A DNA stretch of 64,000 bases from Oceanobacter sp. GTDB lineage: Bacteria > Pseudomonadota > Gammaproteobacteria > Pseudomonadales > Oceanobacteraceae. Below are positions 19,901 through 28,551 of this stretch, piece after piece. The notes below the pieces were generated by a model. That model saw nothing but the letters and a program-made list of their open reading frames with translations. It ran no database searches and had not been told where the DNA came from. Where the stretch lies: contig NVWL01000006.1 in assembly GCA_002733645.1 (NCBI GenBank), forward strand, positions 62,001-126,000. Direction: 5' to 3'. A program made the position numbers and the translations under genes. Positions within the stretch are counted from its first letter, which is position 1, and each line of letters opens with the position of its first letter.

Positions 19901-22900
19901 TTAATGTTCATACCTGCAGGTGACGTAACCAAGCTGTACTCTAAGATATCGTCGTCAATATCAGTCGCGGTCACTGTGTAGCTATAGGCTTCGTCTTCTG
20001 TCGCTACCGTCACCGGCGTTGAATCAATCACTGGTGCATCGTTGGTGGCAGTCACTGTAATAGTGAACGACTGAACCGCTGTTTCAGAAGCGTCCGAAAC
20101 TTCAACAGTCACAGGCTCATTCGTCACACCATTTTCTGGCGTCCAAGTAATTGCACCTGTATTTGAATCAATATTCATGCCTTCTGGTGCCACACTTAGG
20201 CTGTATGACAGCGTATCGTCATCAACGTCAGTCGCCTTCACTGTGTAAGCATAAGCAGTATCTTCTGTCGCGGTAGTTATAGCCGTTGAAGTCACGACTG
20301 GGGCGTCGTTAACGGCATCAACAGTTACGTTAACCACGACGGTATCTGTCGCAGTACCGTCAGATACTTGCACGGTGAAGCTGTCAGAGCCGTTGAAGTC
20401 GGCGTTCGGAGTATAAGTAGCTGTCTGGCTATCGCCATTTCCACTTATAACGGCCGTACCGTTAGAGGCTGGGACAGATACAGACCAAGTCAGTTGATCG
20501 CCGTCGATGTCGTTAGCGTTTAACGTCACCGAACCTAGGGTATCTTCTAGTGTGGTCAACGTTGGCGCGACATCAGTAATTTCAGGCGCATCATTAGATG
20601 CACCAACAGTAATAGTGAAGCTTTGCGTTACGGTTAACTGGCCATCAGTTACTGCAACAACCACCGGCTCAGAGGTCACGCCATTGGCTGGTGTCCATGT
20701 AATCACCCCGGTGGATTCAGCGATTACCATGCCGTCAGGGCTAACGGTGAGGCTGTAGCTTAGGCTATCGCCATCGATGTCCGTTGCATTCACGTCGTAG
20801 GTGTACAGCGTGTCTTCCAACGCACCGGTTAGTGCAGTGGACGTAATCTCAGGCGCGTCATTCACTGCCGTGACGGCAATGGTGAAGGTCTGGGTAGCCG
20901 TTAACTGGGTATCCGTCACTTCAACCGTGACGCTTTCTTCAACAACACCGTTAGCTGGTGTCCATGTAATCACACCGGTTGTTGGATTAATGATCATACC
21001 TTGTGGTGATTCAACTAGGCTGTACGCCAAGATATCGCCATCAACATCGGTTGCGGCCACTGTGTAGCTATAGGCTTCGTCTTCCGTCGCCACCGTCACT
21101 GGTGATGAATCAATGACTGGTGCATCGTTTTCAGCCGTCACAGTGACGTTCACCGTAATGGTGTCTGAATCAGTACCGTCGTTCACGACCACTGTGAAGC
21201 TGTCGCTACCGTTGAAGCTCGCGGCTGGCATGTAGCTGACGTTGCCGTCAGTCACGGTCGCGGTGCCGTTGCTGGCTGGTATGCCAACACCCCAAGTTAG
21301 GACATCGCCTTCAACATCGGACGCCGTCAGAGTCAAAGACCCTTCTGTATCTTCAGCGGTGCTGAGTGCCTCAGTTTCACCTTCGTTGATCACAGGTGCG
21401 TCATTCGCTGCCGTGACGGTCACGTTGATGGTAATGGTGTCGGTTTCAGTTCCGTCGGACACAGTGACGATAAAGCTATCGGTGCCGTTGAAATTCTCAT
21501 TACCGAGGAAGCCAATTGACTGAATCGTGCCTGATCCAGTGCCTGCAATAGATGCTTCGCCATTAGCGGCCTGCTGGCTGATACTCCACGACAAGGTATC
21601 GCCGTCCGCATCAGTCGCATTTAAGGAGGTTACTGCGTAGCTATCCTCTGAGAGAGTCAAATCCTGAACTTCGCCTTGAGTAATGACAGGCGCATCGTTG
21701 GTAGCACCCACCGTAATGGTGAAGCTTTGCGTTACGGTTAACTGGCCATCAGTTACTGCAACAACCACCGGCTCAGAGGTCACGCCATTGGCTGGCGTCC
21801 ATGTAATCACACCGGTGGATTCAGCGATTACCATACCGTCAGGACTAACTGTGAGGCTGTAATTCAGGGTATCGCCGTCGATGTCCGTTGCATTCACGTC
21901 GTAGGTGTAAAGCGTGTCTTCCAACGCACCCGTAGGTGCTGTGGAGGTAATCTCAGGCGCGTCATTTACTGGCGTGACTTCAATCGTGAAAGTCTGACTT
22001 GCAGTTAATGTTCCGTCTGATACTTGTACGGTAACGATCTCAGAAGTGACGTTGTTCGCAGGCGTCCAGCTAATTGCACCAGTGTTTGCATTAATCGTCA
22101 TGCCTAAAGGCTTAGTTGTTAAGCTAAAGGTCAGGTTGTCGCCGTCGATATCTTCGGCAGTGACAGCGTAGCTATACGCTTCATCTTCGGTCGCAGCAGT
22201 GTTTGCTGTAGAAGTAATCGTTGGCGCGTCATTCACTGGCGTAACAGTAATGGTAAAGGACTGAGTATCCGTCGCTTCGCTATCACTGACTTCAACGACG
22301 ACATTTTCAGAGGTCACATTATTGCCCGGCGTCCAGGTAATTTGACCTGTCGCTGGGTTAATCACCATGCCTTCCGGCGCAGTCGTCAGACTAAACGTCA
22401 GCACGGTATCAATATCAACATCGTTTGCGGTAACGGTGTAGCTATACGCTTCGTCTTCAGTGGCCGTAGTAACAGCGACAGAAGTAATTTCTGGTGCATC
22501 GTTCACAGCGGTCACGGCAATCATCCAACTTTGAGTCGCAGGTAGTGCTCCGCTCTCTCCGCCATCTGCGACTTGAACCGTGACGTCAGCAGAGAACACA
22601 TTGTTTTCTGGTGTCCATTGAATCAAACCCATCGCAGAGACCGTCATGCCTTCTGGGGCTTCTACCAATGTGAACGTTAGGTCAGTTCCATTGTTAACGT
22701 CGTCAGGATCGGTCACTTGAACCTGATACTGGTATAGAACATCTTCAGTCGCGGTGGTCAGTGCAGAAGAGGTAATTACAGGCGCGTCATTTACGTCACC
22801 CACCGAAATCGTCCAGCTTTGCGAGTCAGCAATGGCGGCGTCTTCGCCACCGTCAGCCACTTGAAGTGTTACGTTCGCTTCTGGCACACCATTCGGTGGC

Positions 22901-25900
22901 GTCCAAGAAACAACACCCGTTGCAGAAACCGTCATACCCTCAGGGCCAGCAACCAAAATAAAGGTGAGATCCGTGCCGTTGTTAACATCGTCAACATCAG
23001 TGATAACTGGCGTGTATTGGTAAAGCGAACCTTCAACCGCAGAAGTTGATGCTGCGTTGGCAAATACCGGACTGTCGTTCACGGCGTTTACAGTGACCGT
23101 AACTTCAATGCTATCAGTGGCAACGCCATCGCTAATTTCGACAGTAAAGGTATCTACGCCATTGAAATCTGCATTTGGTGTATAGCTAACGACCTGACTT
23201 GTGCCACTGCCACTGACCGCAGCAACGCCGTTGGTCGCAAGGCCCGAAATAGACCAGTTGATGGTATCGCCATCAATGTCAGTCGCATTCAATGTAACCG
23301 AACCTTGGGTGTCTTCAGCGGTTGTGATGGATGCTGTTTCTTCGGTAATCACAGGCGCATCATTCACACCACTCACTGTGATGGTGAAGCTTTGAGTGTC
23401 CGTTGCTTGACCGTCAGTCACTTCAACAGTTACCACACCTTCATCAACATTATTAGCAGGTGTCCAAGTAATCGTACCGCTGGTTGAGTTGATAACCATA
23501 CCTTCTGGGCTAGCTGTAAGGCTGAACTCAAGGGTATCGCCATCAATATCATCCGCGACTACGGTGTAAGTGTATTCAACTTCTTCGGTGGCAACCGTCA
23601 CTGGCGTCGAGGTAATTTCTGGCGCGTCGTTGACTGCCGCCACTTCGATAGTAAAGGTCTGGGTATCCGTTAATTGAGCATCCGTCACTTCAACAGTAAC
23701 GCTTTCAGAAGTCACACCATTTGCAGGCGTCCAAGTAATCACGCCGGTATCGGCATCAATATTCATACCTTCAACGACTGAAACCAAGCTGAATGTCAGA
23801 GTATCTTCGTCAATATCCGTCGCCGTCACGGTATAGGAATACGCTTCGTCTTCGGTCGCTGTAGTAACGGCTTCAGACGTAATGATTGGCGCATCATTCG
23901 CCGCATCCACCGTAACATTCACAGTAATCAAATCACTGTCTGTACCATCACTCACTTCAACGACAAAGGTATCAACACCGTTGAAATCGGCATTAGGTGT
24001 GTAGCTAACCGTCTGGCTTGCACCCGTACCTGATACCAATGCAACACCATCGTTCGCTACAGTGGCGACAGACCAGGTTAAGGTAGTGCTATCAATATCG
24101 GTCGCATTAAGCGTAATACTGCCTTCAGTATCTTCTGTTGTGGTCAGGTCTGCTGATTCACCTTCTGTAATTTCTGGTGCGTCGTTCACTGGTGTCACAT
24201 TAATAGTGAAGCTTTGCTCTACAGTTTCGATGCTATCAGTCACTGTTACTGTGACATTTTCCGCAAGCACACCATCGACTGGCGTCCAGCTAATCACACC
24301 GTTGCTTGAATTGATCGTCATACCGATTGGAGCAACACTCAAACCATAAATAAGCGTATTGCCATCAGCATCCGTAGCAACAGCGGTGTAGCTGTAGGCT
24401 TCGTCTTCTGTTGCTGTGGTAACAGGTACGGAACTAAATACTGGAGCGTCATTCGTGGCCGACACGGCAATCGTGAATGATTGAGTCGCGGTTAATTCGC
24501 CATCAGACACAACGACTGTTACGTCTGCTTGGGTCACATTATTCTCGGGTGTCCAAGTAATCACACCACTTTGTGCGTCTATGTTCATACCTTGTGGCGC
24601 AGCACTTAGCGAGTATTCCAGCGTATCTTGATCGACATCGGTGGCAACAACTGAATAACTGTAAAGGTTGCCTTCAGTGGCCGCAGTCACAGCGTTTGAG
24701 CTCACAATAGGCGCATCGTTAACGGCTGCAATAGTTGCGGTAACTACGATGCTATCGGTAGCTATGCCATCTGTGACTTCAACAGTGAAGGTATCCACAC
24801 CATTAAAATCTGCATTTGGGGTGTACGTTACTGTTTGGCTATTGCCGGTGCCTGATACTTCAGCAACACCATTGGCTGCAGCTGCAGAGATATTCCATGA
24901 AATCGTATCGCCATCAATATCGGTCGCATTCAGAGACAAGGCCTGAGCGGTATCTTCTGCGGTAGAAATAGAAGCCGTCTCACCTTCAGTAATGACTGGT
25001 GCATCGTTTACACCACCTACGGTAATGGTAAACATCTGGGTATCATTCAATTCACCATCGGAGACAACAAGCGTGATTGCTGCAGAAGTTACAGCGTTGG
25101 CTGGTGTCCAGGTAATAACCCCCGTTGTGGCATCAATATTCATGCTTTGAGGCTTTTGCGTCAGGCTCCAGCTTAAAACTTCGCTATCAATATCGGTCGC
25201 TGTTGGCGCGTAAGTGTATAGCTCGCCTTCAGTTGCAGAAGTCACCGCTACAGAGGTGATCTCGGGGGCATCGTTTACTGGCGTGACGTTGATGATAAAG
25301 GTTTGGGAAACCACTTCTGCGCCATCAGTGACTGCAACGGTTACGGTTTCACTGGTAACAGCATTACCAGGTGTCCAAGTAATAACACCTGTCGTTGTAT
25401 TTACAGTCATGCCTTCAGGTTTCTCAGTCAGGCTAAACTCTAATACATCAGTATCAACATCCATCGCTTGTACTGCGTAACTGTATTCCTCACCTTCTGT
25501 CGCTATGACTTCTGCATTTGAGGTGATTACAGGCGCGTCGTTTACAGCACCTACAGAGACGGTCACTAAAATGGTATCGAAAAGTTCACCATCACTGACC
25601 TGAGCAACAAAGGTATCGGTGCCATAGAAGTTCAACGAAGGTGTATAAGTAATCGTTTGACTAGCGCCAGTACCAGATACTTCAGCAGTACCGTTTGCAG
25701 CAGGTGTTGCAATGGTCCAACTTAAGTTGGCTGGATCAGTATCTATATCGGTCGCATTAAGGGTCAGAGTGTTAGCCGTGTCTTCACTTGTAGACATTGC
25801 AGCGGCTGTACCTTCAGTAATGACTGGCGCATCGTTTACATCAGCCACGGTAACATTCACCGTGATTGAATCACTCAAATCACCATCAGTTACAGTGACA

Positions 25901-28059
25901 ACAAAAGTGTCACTGCCGGTAAAATCAGCGCTCGGTGTATAGGTCGCAACTTGCGTCTCACCTGAACCAGAAATAGTGGCAACCCCATTCCCTGCTTGCG
26001 TTTCAATAGACCAAACCAAATTTGCTGCTGGGCTATCAATATCAGTGGCGTTTAATTCTAATGTTGTTGCAGTTTCTTCGTTGACAGACAACTCAATCGA
26101 ATCACCTTCGGTGATCACTGGCGCATCATTGATAAGACTAACGGCAACCACAAAGCTTTGCTCGGTGGTATCTGTGCCGTCATCAACAACGACAGTGATC
26201 GCTTCAGAAGCATTATCACCTGCTGGCGTCCAGCTGATTTCGCCGCTGGCAGAGTCAATTGTCATACCTTCAGGGGATGCTGTCAGACTCCAAACCAATA
26301 CGTCGTTTTCGACGTCAGTTGCTGTTGCTGTATACGTGTAGGTTTGTGCTTCCGTGGCGACTGTAACGGCTTCAGAGGTAATCACAGGCGCATCGTTAAC
26401 GGCATTAATCGTTACGTTAACTGTAATAGAGTCTGACAAACTGCCATCAGTGACGGTGACTTCAAAACTATCTGAACCGTTAAAATCTGCGTTCGATGTA
26501 TATTCAACAACGCCTTGGCTATTAACCGATGCAACACCGTTAGTTGCAGCCGTTAATACTGACCAAGCCAGAGTATCCAAATCGGCATCAGTAGCACTGA
26601 GAGTGGTAGAAACAAGCGTATCTTCGTTAGTCGTCAGCTCAAATAATTCACCTTGTGAAATCTGAGGCGCGTAATTATCAAGACGAACAGCGATATCCCA
26701 CGCCACAGTAGCCACTGCGGCACTATCTTCACCACCATCGGCAACTTGTACTTCGACAGGGACAGTCACGTCACCCACCGTAGGCGTCCATTCGATCAGA
26801 CCGGTGGAAGAAACCGTCATGCCTTCAGGTGCAGAAGCCAATGTAAAGGTTAGATCAGTACCATTGTTAGTATCATCATCATCTGTCACTGAAAGTTGAT
26901 GTGAATAAACTTCACCAATGACAGCTGCATTAGGTAGCTCTTCTCCATCGATACTTGGCGCGTCGTTAACGGGGGTGACGTCAATGCTGAATGCTTGCTC
27001 GACAGGTTCAACGTCATTTTCGAGACCATCTGTGGCCACAACGTCAAACGTAACTGTGTATGCATCAGGACCATTCTCTTGCGGCGTCCAGGAAATTTCA
27101 CCGGTACTTGCATTAATCTCCATGCCTCTAGGAGCATCAACAAGTTCAAAGCTAACCTCATCTTGCACTGGGTTACCTTCATCATCTAGGCCATCCACAC
27201 CAGCAGGGTCATTTACTTCGATAACAGAGGTATAAGTTACATCTTCGATTGCATTTGGAAGTTCTGTAGTAATAAATTCGGGTGCTGTGTTTTCATCAAC
27301 AACACGTAGATTCCATCTTTGATCCGGAGCCGCAGTCAAACCGAACTCATTCCAATTTTCTTCGCCATCCGTTACCGACACTATAATTCTCAAGCCGGGA
27401 GTTCGCAGAAAGTAAGTAGGATCTTCCGGCACTTGCCATTGCAACAAGCCAGTAGGAGAAATAGTGACGCCGTACTCTTCAGGTGTTACAGAAGTTACGA
27501 ATGGCAATTTAACGGTGTACGTCAAATCAACACCGTTATTTGCATCGTCAGGATCATTAACTTCTAACTGATACGAAAAAGTCGATCCTTTCACAGCAGT
27601 CAACGGAGCTTCCGAAACAATTTCCGGCTTATCGTTAACATGCTCAACCTGAAGCACAAATGTCTGTTCACGGGTCAGAACGTTCGTGCCATCATCATAA
27701 GTCGCCCGAATAGTGACATTAACTTCATCACCATGCTCATCAGTCGCAGTCCACCGAACTTCAGGCTTGCCCTCGTCGTTAGTGACAATTTCCATCCCTG
27801 TGGGAGCATTAATTAACTCGAAGGTAATAAACTGAGACAACAACGCACTCGTTGATAGCTCATACGTCCACTGCAAATCTTCAATGGGGTTACCAGAAGG
27901 TTCAGAAGTAAAGTCCAAGGCAATAGGCGCTTGATCGGTTCCGCCATCACCGGGGGTTGGGTCAGGAGTTGGATCTTCCCCACCACCCGAATCACCAGAT
28001 GAACATGCCACCAGCCCCATAAATAAAGGCAACAAAAAAGCTAAACGTAGATTAGACAA
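13945..28059 (-). CDS. Giant repeat lipoprotein, about 40 cadherin/Ig-like repeats (4,704 aa)
   Basis: A single open frame of 14.1 kb. The start is TTG at 28059, supported by AGGAGGAG seven bases upstream; no closer ATG gives a signal. Residues 1-19 form a lipoprotein signal ending LVAC, with Ser at +2 (outer membrane). From about residue 125 to 3885 there are about 40 units of 90-105 residues joined by VNDAP linkers. One type has EDEAYSYTVTATDIDGD, GVITWTPANG and TQTFTITV (He_PIG-like); the other has NGVAxVSGTG, YTPNADFNGxDSF and VSDGTxTD (Tandem-95/cadherin-like). Acidic DxDGD linkers suggest calcium stiffening. About 815 residues at the C-terminus are non-repetitive, beginning with a carboxypeptidase-regulatory-like segment (AVKGVLANALVEAFVYD) followed by unrecognised sequence. 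It is probably a long surface fibre or adhesin. No RTX C-terminal signal is seen, so type I secretion is not indicated. Confidence 0.92.
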   Translation of the reverse strand: MSNLRLAFLLPLFMGLVACSSGDSGGGEDPTPDPTPGDGGTDQAPIALDFTSEPSGNPIEDLQWTYELSTSALLSQFITFELINAPTGMEIVTNDEGKPEVRWTATDEHGDEVNVTIRATYDDGTNVLTREQTFVLQVEHVNDKPEIVSEAPLTAVKGSTFSYQLEVNDPDDANNGVDLTYTVKLPFVTSVTPEEYGVTISPTGLLQWQVPEDPTYFLRTPGLRIIVSVTDGEENWNEFGLTAAPDQRWNLRVVDENTAPEFITTELPNAIEDVTYTSVIEVNDPAGVDGLDDEGNPVQDEVSFELVDAPRGMEINASTGEISWTPQENGPDAYTVTFDVVATDGLENDVEPVEQAFSIDVTPVNDAPSIDGEELPNAAVIGEVYSHQLSVTDDDDTNNGTDLTFTLASAPEGMTVSSTGLIEWTPTVGDVTVPVEVQVADGGEDSAAVATVAWDIAVRLDNYAPQISQGELFELTTNEDTLVSTTLSATDADLDTLAWSVLTAATNGVASVNSQGVVEYTSNADFNGSDSFEVTVTDGSLSDSITVNVTINAVNDAPVITSEAVTVATEAQTYTYTATATDVENDVLVWSLTASPEGMTIDSASGEISWTPAGDNASEAITVVVDDGTDTTEQSFVVAVSLINDAPVITEGDSIELSVNEETATTLELNATDIDSPAANLVWSIETQAGNGVATISGSGETQVATYTPSADFTGSDTFVVTVTDGDLSDSITVNVTVADVNDAPVITEGTAAAMSTSEDTANTLTLNATDIDTDPANLSWTIATPAANGTAEVSGTGASQTITYTPSLNFYGTDTFVAQVSDGELFDTILVTVSVGAVNDAPVITSNAEVIATEGEEYSYAVQAMDVDTDVLEFSLTEKPEGMTVNTTTGVITWTPGNAVTSETVTVAVTDGAEVVSQTFIINVTPVNDAPEITSVAVTSATEGELYTYAPTATDIDSEVLSWSLTQKPQSMNIDATTGVITWTPANAVTSAAITLVVSDGELNDTQMFTITVGGVNDAPVITEGETASISTAEDTAQALSLNATDIDGDTISWNISAAAANGVAEVSGTGNSQTVTYTPNADFNGVDTFTVEVTDGIATDSIVVTATIAAVNDAPIVSSNAVTAATEGNLYSYSVVATDVDQDTLEYSLSAAPQGMNIDAQSGVITWTPENNVTQADVTVVVSDGELTATQSFTIAVSATNDAPVFSSVPVTTATEDEAYSYTAVATDADGNTLIYGLSVAPIGMTINSSNGVISWTPVDGVLAENVTVTVTDSIETVEQSFTINVTPVNDAPEITEGESADLTTTEDTEGSITLNATDIDSTTLTWSVATVANDGVALVSGTGASQTVSYTPNADFNGVDTFVVEVSDGTDSDLITVNVTVDAANDAPIITSEAVTTATEDEAYSYTVTATDIDEDTLTFSLVSVVEGMNIDADTGVITWTPANGVTSESVTVEVTDAQLTDTQTFTIEVAAVNDAPEITSTPVTVATEEVEYTYTVVADDIDGDTLEFSLTASPEGMVINSTSGTITWTPANNVDEGVVTVEVTDGQATDTQSFTITVSGVNDAPVITEETASITTAEDTQGSVTLNATDIDGDTINWSISGLATNGVAAVSGSGTSQVVSYTPNADFNGVDTFTVEISDGVATDSIEVTVTVNAVNDSPVFANAASTSAVEGSLYQYTPVITDVDDVNNGTDLTFILVAGPEGMTVSATGVVSWTPPNGVPEANVTLQVADGGEDAAIADSQSWTISVGDVNDAPVITSSALTTATEDVLYQYQVQVTDPDDVNNGTDLTFTLVEAPEGMTVSAMGLIQWTPENNVFSADVTVQVADGGESGALPATQSWMIAVTAVNDAPEITSVAVTTATEDEAYSYTVTANDVDIDTVLTFSLTTAPEGMVINPATGQITWTPGNNVTSENVVVEVSDSEATDTQSFTITVTPVNDAPTITSTANTAATEDEAYSYAVTAEDIDGDNLTFSLTTKPLGMTINANTGAISWTPANNVTSEIVTVQVSDGTLTASQTFTIEVTPVNDAPEITSTAPTGALEDTLYTYDVNATDIDGDTLNYSLTVSPDGMVIAESTGVITWTPANGVTSEPVVVAVTDGQLTVTQSFTITVGATNDAPVITQGEVQDLTLSEDSYAVTSLNATDADGDTLSWSISQQAANGEASIAGTGSGTIQSIGFLGNENFNGTDSFIVTVSDGTETDTITINVTVTAANDAPVINEGETEALSTAEDTEGSLTLTASDVEGDVLTWGVGIPASNGTATVTDGNVSYMPAASFNGSDSFTVVVNDGTDSDTITVNVTVTAENDAPVIDSSPVTVATEDEAYSYTVAATDVDGDILAYSLVESPQGMIINPTTGVITWTPANGVVEESVTVEVTDTQLTATQTFTIAVTAVNDAPEITSTALTGALEDTLYTYDVNATDIDGDSLSYSLTVSPDGMVIAESTGVITWTPANGVTSEPVVVAVTDGQLTVTQSFTITVGASNDAPEITDVAPTLTTLEDTLGSVTLNANDIDGDQLTWSVSVPASNGTAVISGNGDSQTATYTPNADFNGSDSFTVQVSDGTATDTVVVNVTVDAVNDAPVVTSTAITTATEDTAYAYTVKATDVDDDTLSYSLSVAPEGMNIDSNTGAITWTPENGVTNEPVTVEVSDASETAVQSFTITVTATNDAPVIDSTPVTVATEDEAYSYTVTATDIDDDILEYSLVTSPAGMNINAETGEITWTPANGVVEESVTVEVTDTQLTDTQTFTISVTPVNDAPEITEVSATIDTDEDNTGSVTLNATDVDGDTITWSIAANGTNGSAVVSGTGVSQTINYTPNADFNGADSFTVQVSDNQATDTLVVNVTVNAANDAPIVTSDAVTTATEDEAYGYTVTASDIDDDILEFSLTVAPEGMSIDSASGAITWTPANGVTTEPVTVQVSDSQETATQSFTITVTPVNDAPTITSSPITGATEAVEYTYTVVANDIDGDSLTFSLSANPAGMVIDSASGVITWTPANGVDQGVVTVDVFDGTETVSQTFTITVGAVNDAPVITEGATTSLATDEDTVANLTLNATDADGDAITWSISGLATNGAAIVSGTGASQTVNYTPNANFNGSDSFTVQVSDGTLSDTIVVNVTVNAVADAPVITEGETSAQSTNEDTVSSFALNATDVDGGTLTWEIASVASNGEVVVSGTGASQTVNYTPSADFNGDDTFVVQVSDGALTDTITVTMTVVAVNDLPVITSEAVTIATEGQVYTYVPAATDVDGDTLTWNVGTAPASMNVNSTTGELTWTPGNDVSSALVTLVVNDDSGSVTQTFTIDVTAVNDAPVITEGESTTVTMDEDATPQAFSLVLNATDVDNAASELTWSIASAATNGSATVSGTGTSKVVNYTPNTDFNGDDSFTVTISDGTASDTITVNVTVEAANDAPTITEATATIVTDEDVAGNVTLNATDIDTDAANITWTILTQASSGTASVNAVNTGASMLVTYAPNANTNGADSFVVEISDGELTDIITVDVTVNPVDDAPAIAQGSSINLTTDENTEGSVSLNGVDVDTDAANLSWSVTTAATNGVANVTSTGTNVSASYTPNTDFSGNDSFVVELSDGTSTNTITVNVTVNSVNAAPVITNGATATMTTDEDNQVTLPLAATDSDGDSLTWSISSGASQGGVAVDANGLVTYVPALDTNGTDNFTVQVSDSVLTDTIDVSVTINPVNDVPVITEGATSTLNINEDETGSLTFNATDADNDSLTWSLSSGALSGIVTRNGSEFSYTPNIDFSGSDSFTVAVSDGTVSVTNVVTVTVAAVNDAPSVTSTAVTDATENQVYAYDVAASDVEGDAFTFALTTSPSGMQIDVNTGEIRWIPSAAGTETVVVSVSDGSATGTQTFDIVVAAEPAVAGRAVKGVLANALVEAFVYDSYDTDTRDHVWSTLGTTTTDANGYFGFDLGTQTKPVRIRVTTNASTTMVCDAPSGCLLSPPAIFGESGAPAEGMILDTIVSGSDFAGAIAVTPMTHMAATWLQAFPQALDDNNVLLGHRRLAKLFGFNDETYVNQRAIDLTDSFEVSQALNDDEDRVRHAIFAASLQETAVVAGLSIDSVADNVGLIFGLLGGQMPLKSGVIDVSTLNLVDESQGLDENGDPILFTEISYTGFDTFIANAKTVGESINDGSLTTMINGFDALVTDWTPELADPSVCLIIGDEDLDRSACRNVTTIAEATGFDQDNFDRAVAPIDVVGAYLDSAKAAESGIDQVNRDLGWLYVTTDDQTNTANMVEALTTVIGFGTQTALCVPQINAIISVSCTVDVPAAYEGVNATISDCTGRRGDDECLLTITGEANGQTYDLTSDVPDIRGLLGGKRRVFGANYDFTAAPLDICFTGNISNDTSVLELNNFCLTLDVSESPSDVLATFADMTELEYAGSQLDPALDALIAVIKLEVGISGVMTIKDPDDSSLAFSMSNMDMGFIFDREVINGAKVGPIFNIFAKTLSRTNPAGETLNSIGGKDLFRLDINNDVSVLTSAKVENNIGLPPVVTESNIRIEGLGPLVDVLKDFALGLVSFSENPDDATAPPVVTAEQWEQIIAEVEAGLVYGGTITSTIQENVVDESGSNVFQTYVVELTSDGSLFVSNLNDNAELNSETAAMQIYLSGATGYIYAGETLVATAHLGNSQDGMLLSFADGTQRSYTNANPSATSQLDSFLDFITILFPPAEEPVQ
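16405..27650 (-). repeat. Array of about 40 coding repeats
   Basis: The repeats lie within the giant lipoprotein gene; each unit is about 270-315 bp. Copies have mostly diverged at DNA level, but one stretch of roughly 260 bp at 20611-20870 is nearly identical to 21715-21974 (offset 1,104 bp), showing recent internal duplication or gene conversion. Unit counting by the N-D-A-P linker gives 40. Confidence 0.85.
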
Positions 28060-28551
28060 AGTAGGACTCCTCCTGATCGCGCAAAACTACCATCCATGGG
28101 GCAATACACGACGAACTTCAGAGAACAATTAGCTGAGCATTTTGATCCATTGACAGATCATCTAGAGGTGAGTACCTAGTAAAACGCGACAACTACTATT
28201 GTTATTATTATTTTCTTTTTGCCAGACCACTGAAACATGTCTATCTATGAAGCGACAAAAATGGCCAGACGAAAAAGATTCTTATGCTCCGATAGTAAAT
28301 AATTACGGAGAGAACATCTATCTGATAAATATGTCATTACGAGCCACGCACTCAAAGTGTGACCCAAATCCTTTTCCAGACAACACAAATAAACCCAGCT
28401 ATGACTAGGATTGTGGAAGATTTACACCAAGTTGAAAAGTAAGAGTAAAGATTTAAATCGCACGATGAATAACAACGAGTTCAAGGTTAAACACTCAATT
28501 CCAACTTAGGACATTTAAAGCCAATCGAGAATTAGAAAAAATATTGTAATA
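28060..28551. other. Intergenic region upstream of the giant lipoprotein gene
   Basis: These 492 bases hold the giant gene's ribosome site (28067-28074) and presumably its promoter. A short A/T-rich ATT run occurs near 28196. The small open frame here has no recognisable homology or ribosome site. No RNA gene was recognised. Confidence 0.4.

Noticed and set aside
14348-27567. Many rightward open frames opposite the giant lipoprotein gene
   Set aside because: They are antisense shadows of a repetitive coding sequence; they repeat in register with the repeats and lack ribosome sites and families.
16405-27650. CRISPR or non-coding satellite array
   Set aside because: The periodicity is about 270-315 bp, in frame, and encodes conserved protein repeats.
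13945-28059. RTX/type I-secreted adhesin
   Set aside because: The N-terminus is a lipoprotein signal, no glycine-rich RTX nonapeptides or C-terminal secretion signal are visible, and no type I transporter genes are nearby.
28199-28408. 69-residue open frame
   Set aside because: No ribosome site, no recognisable motif, low-complexity start.
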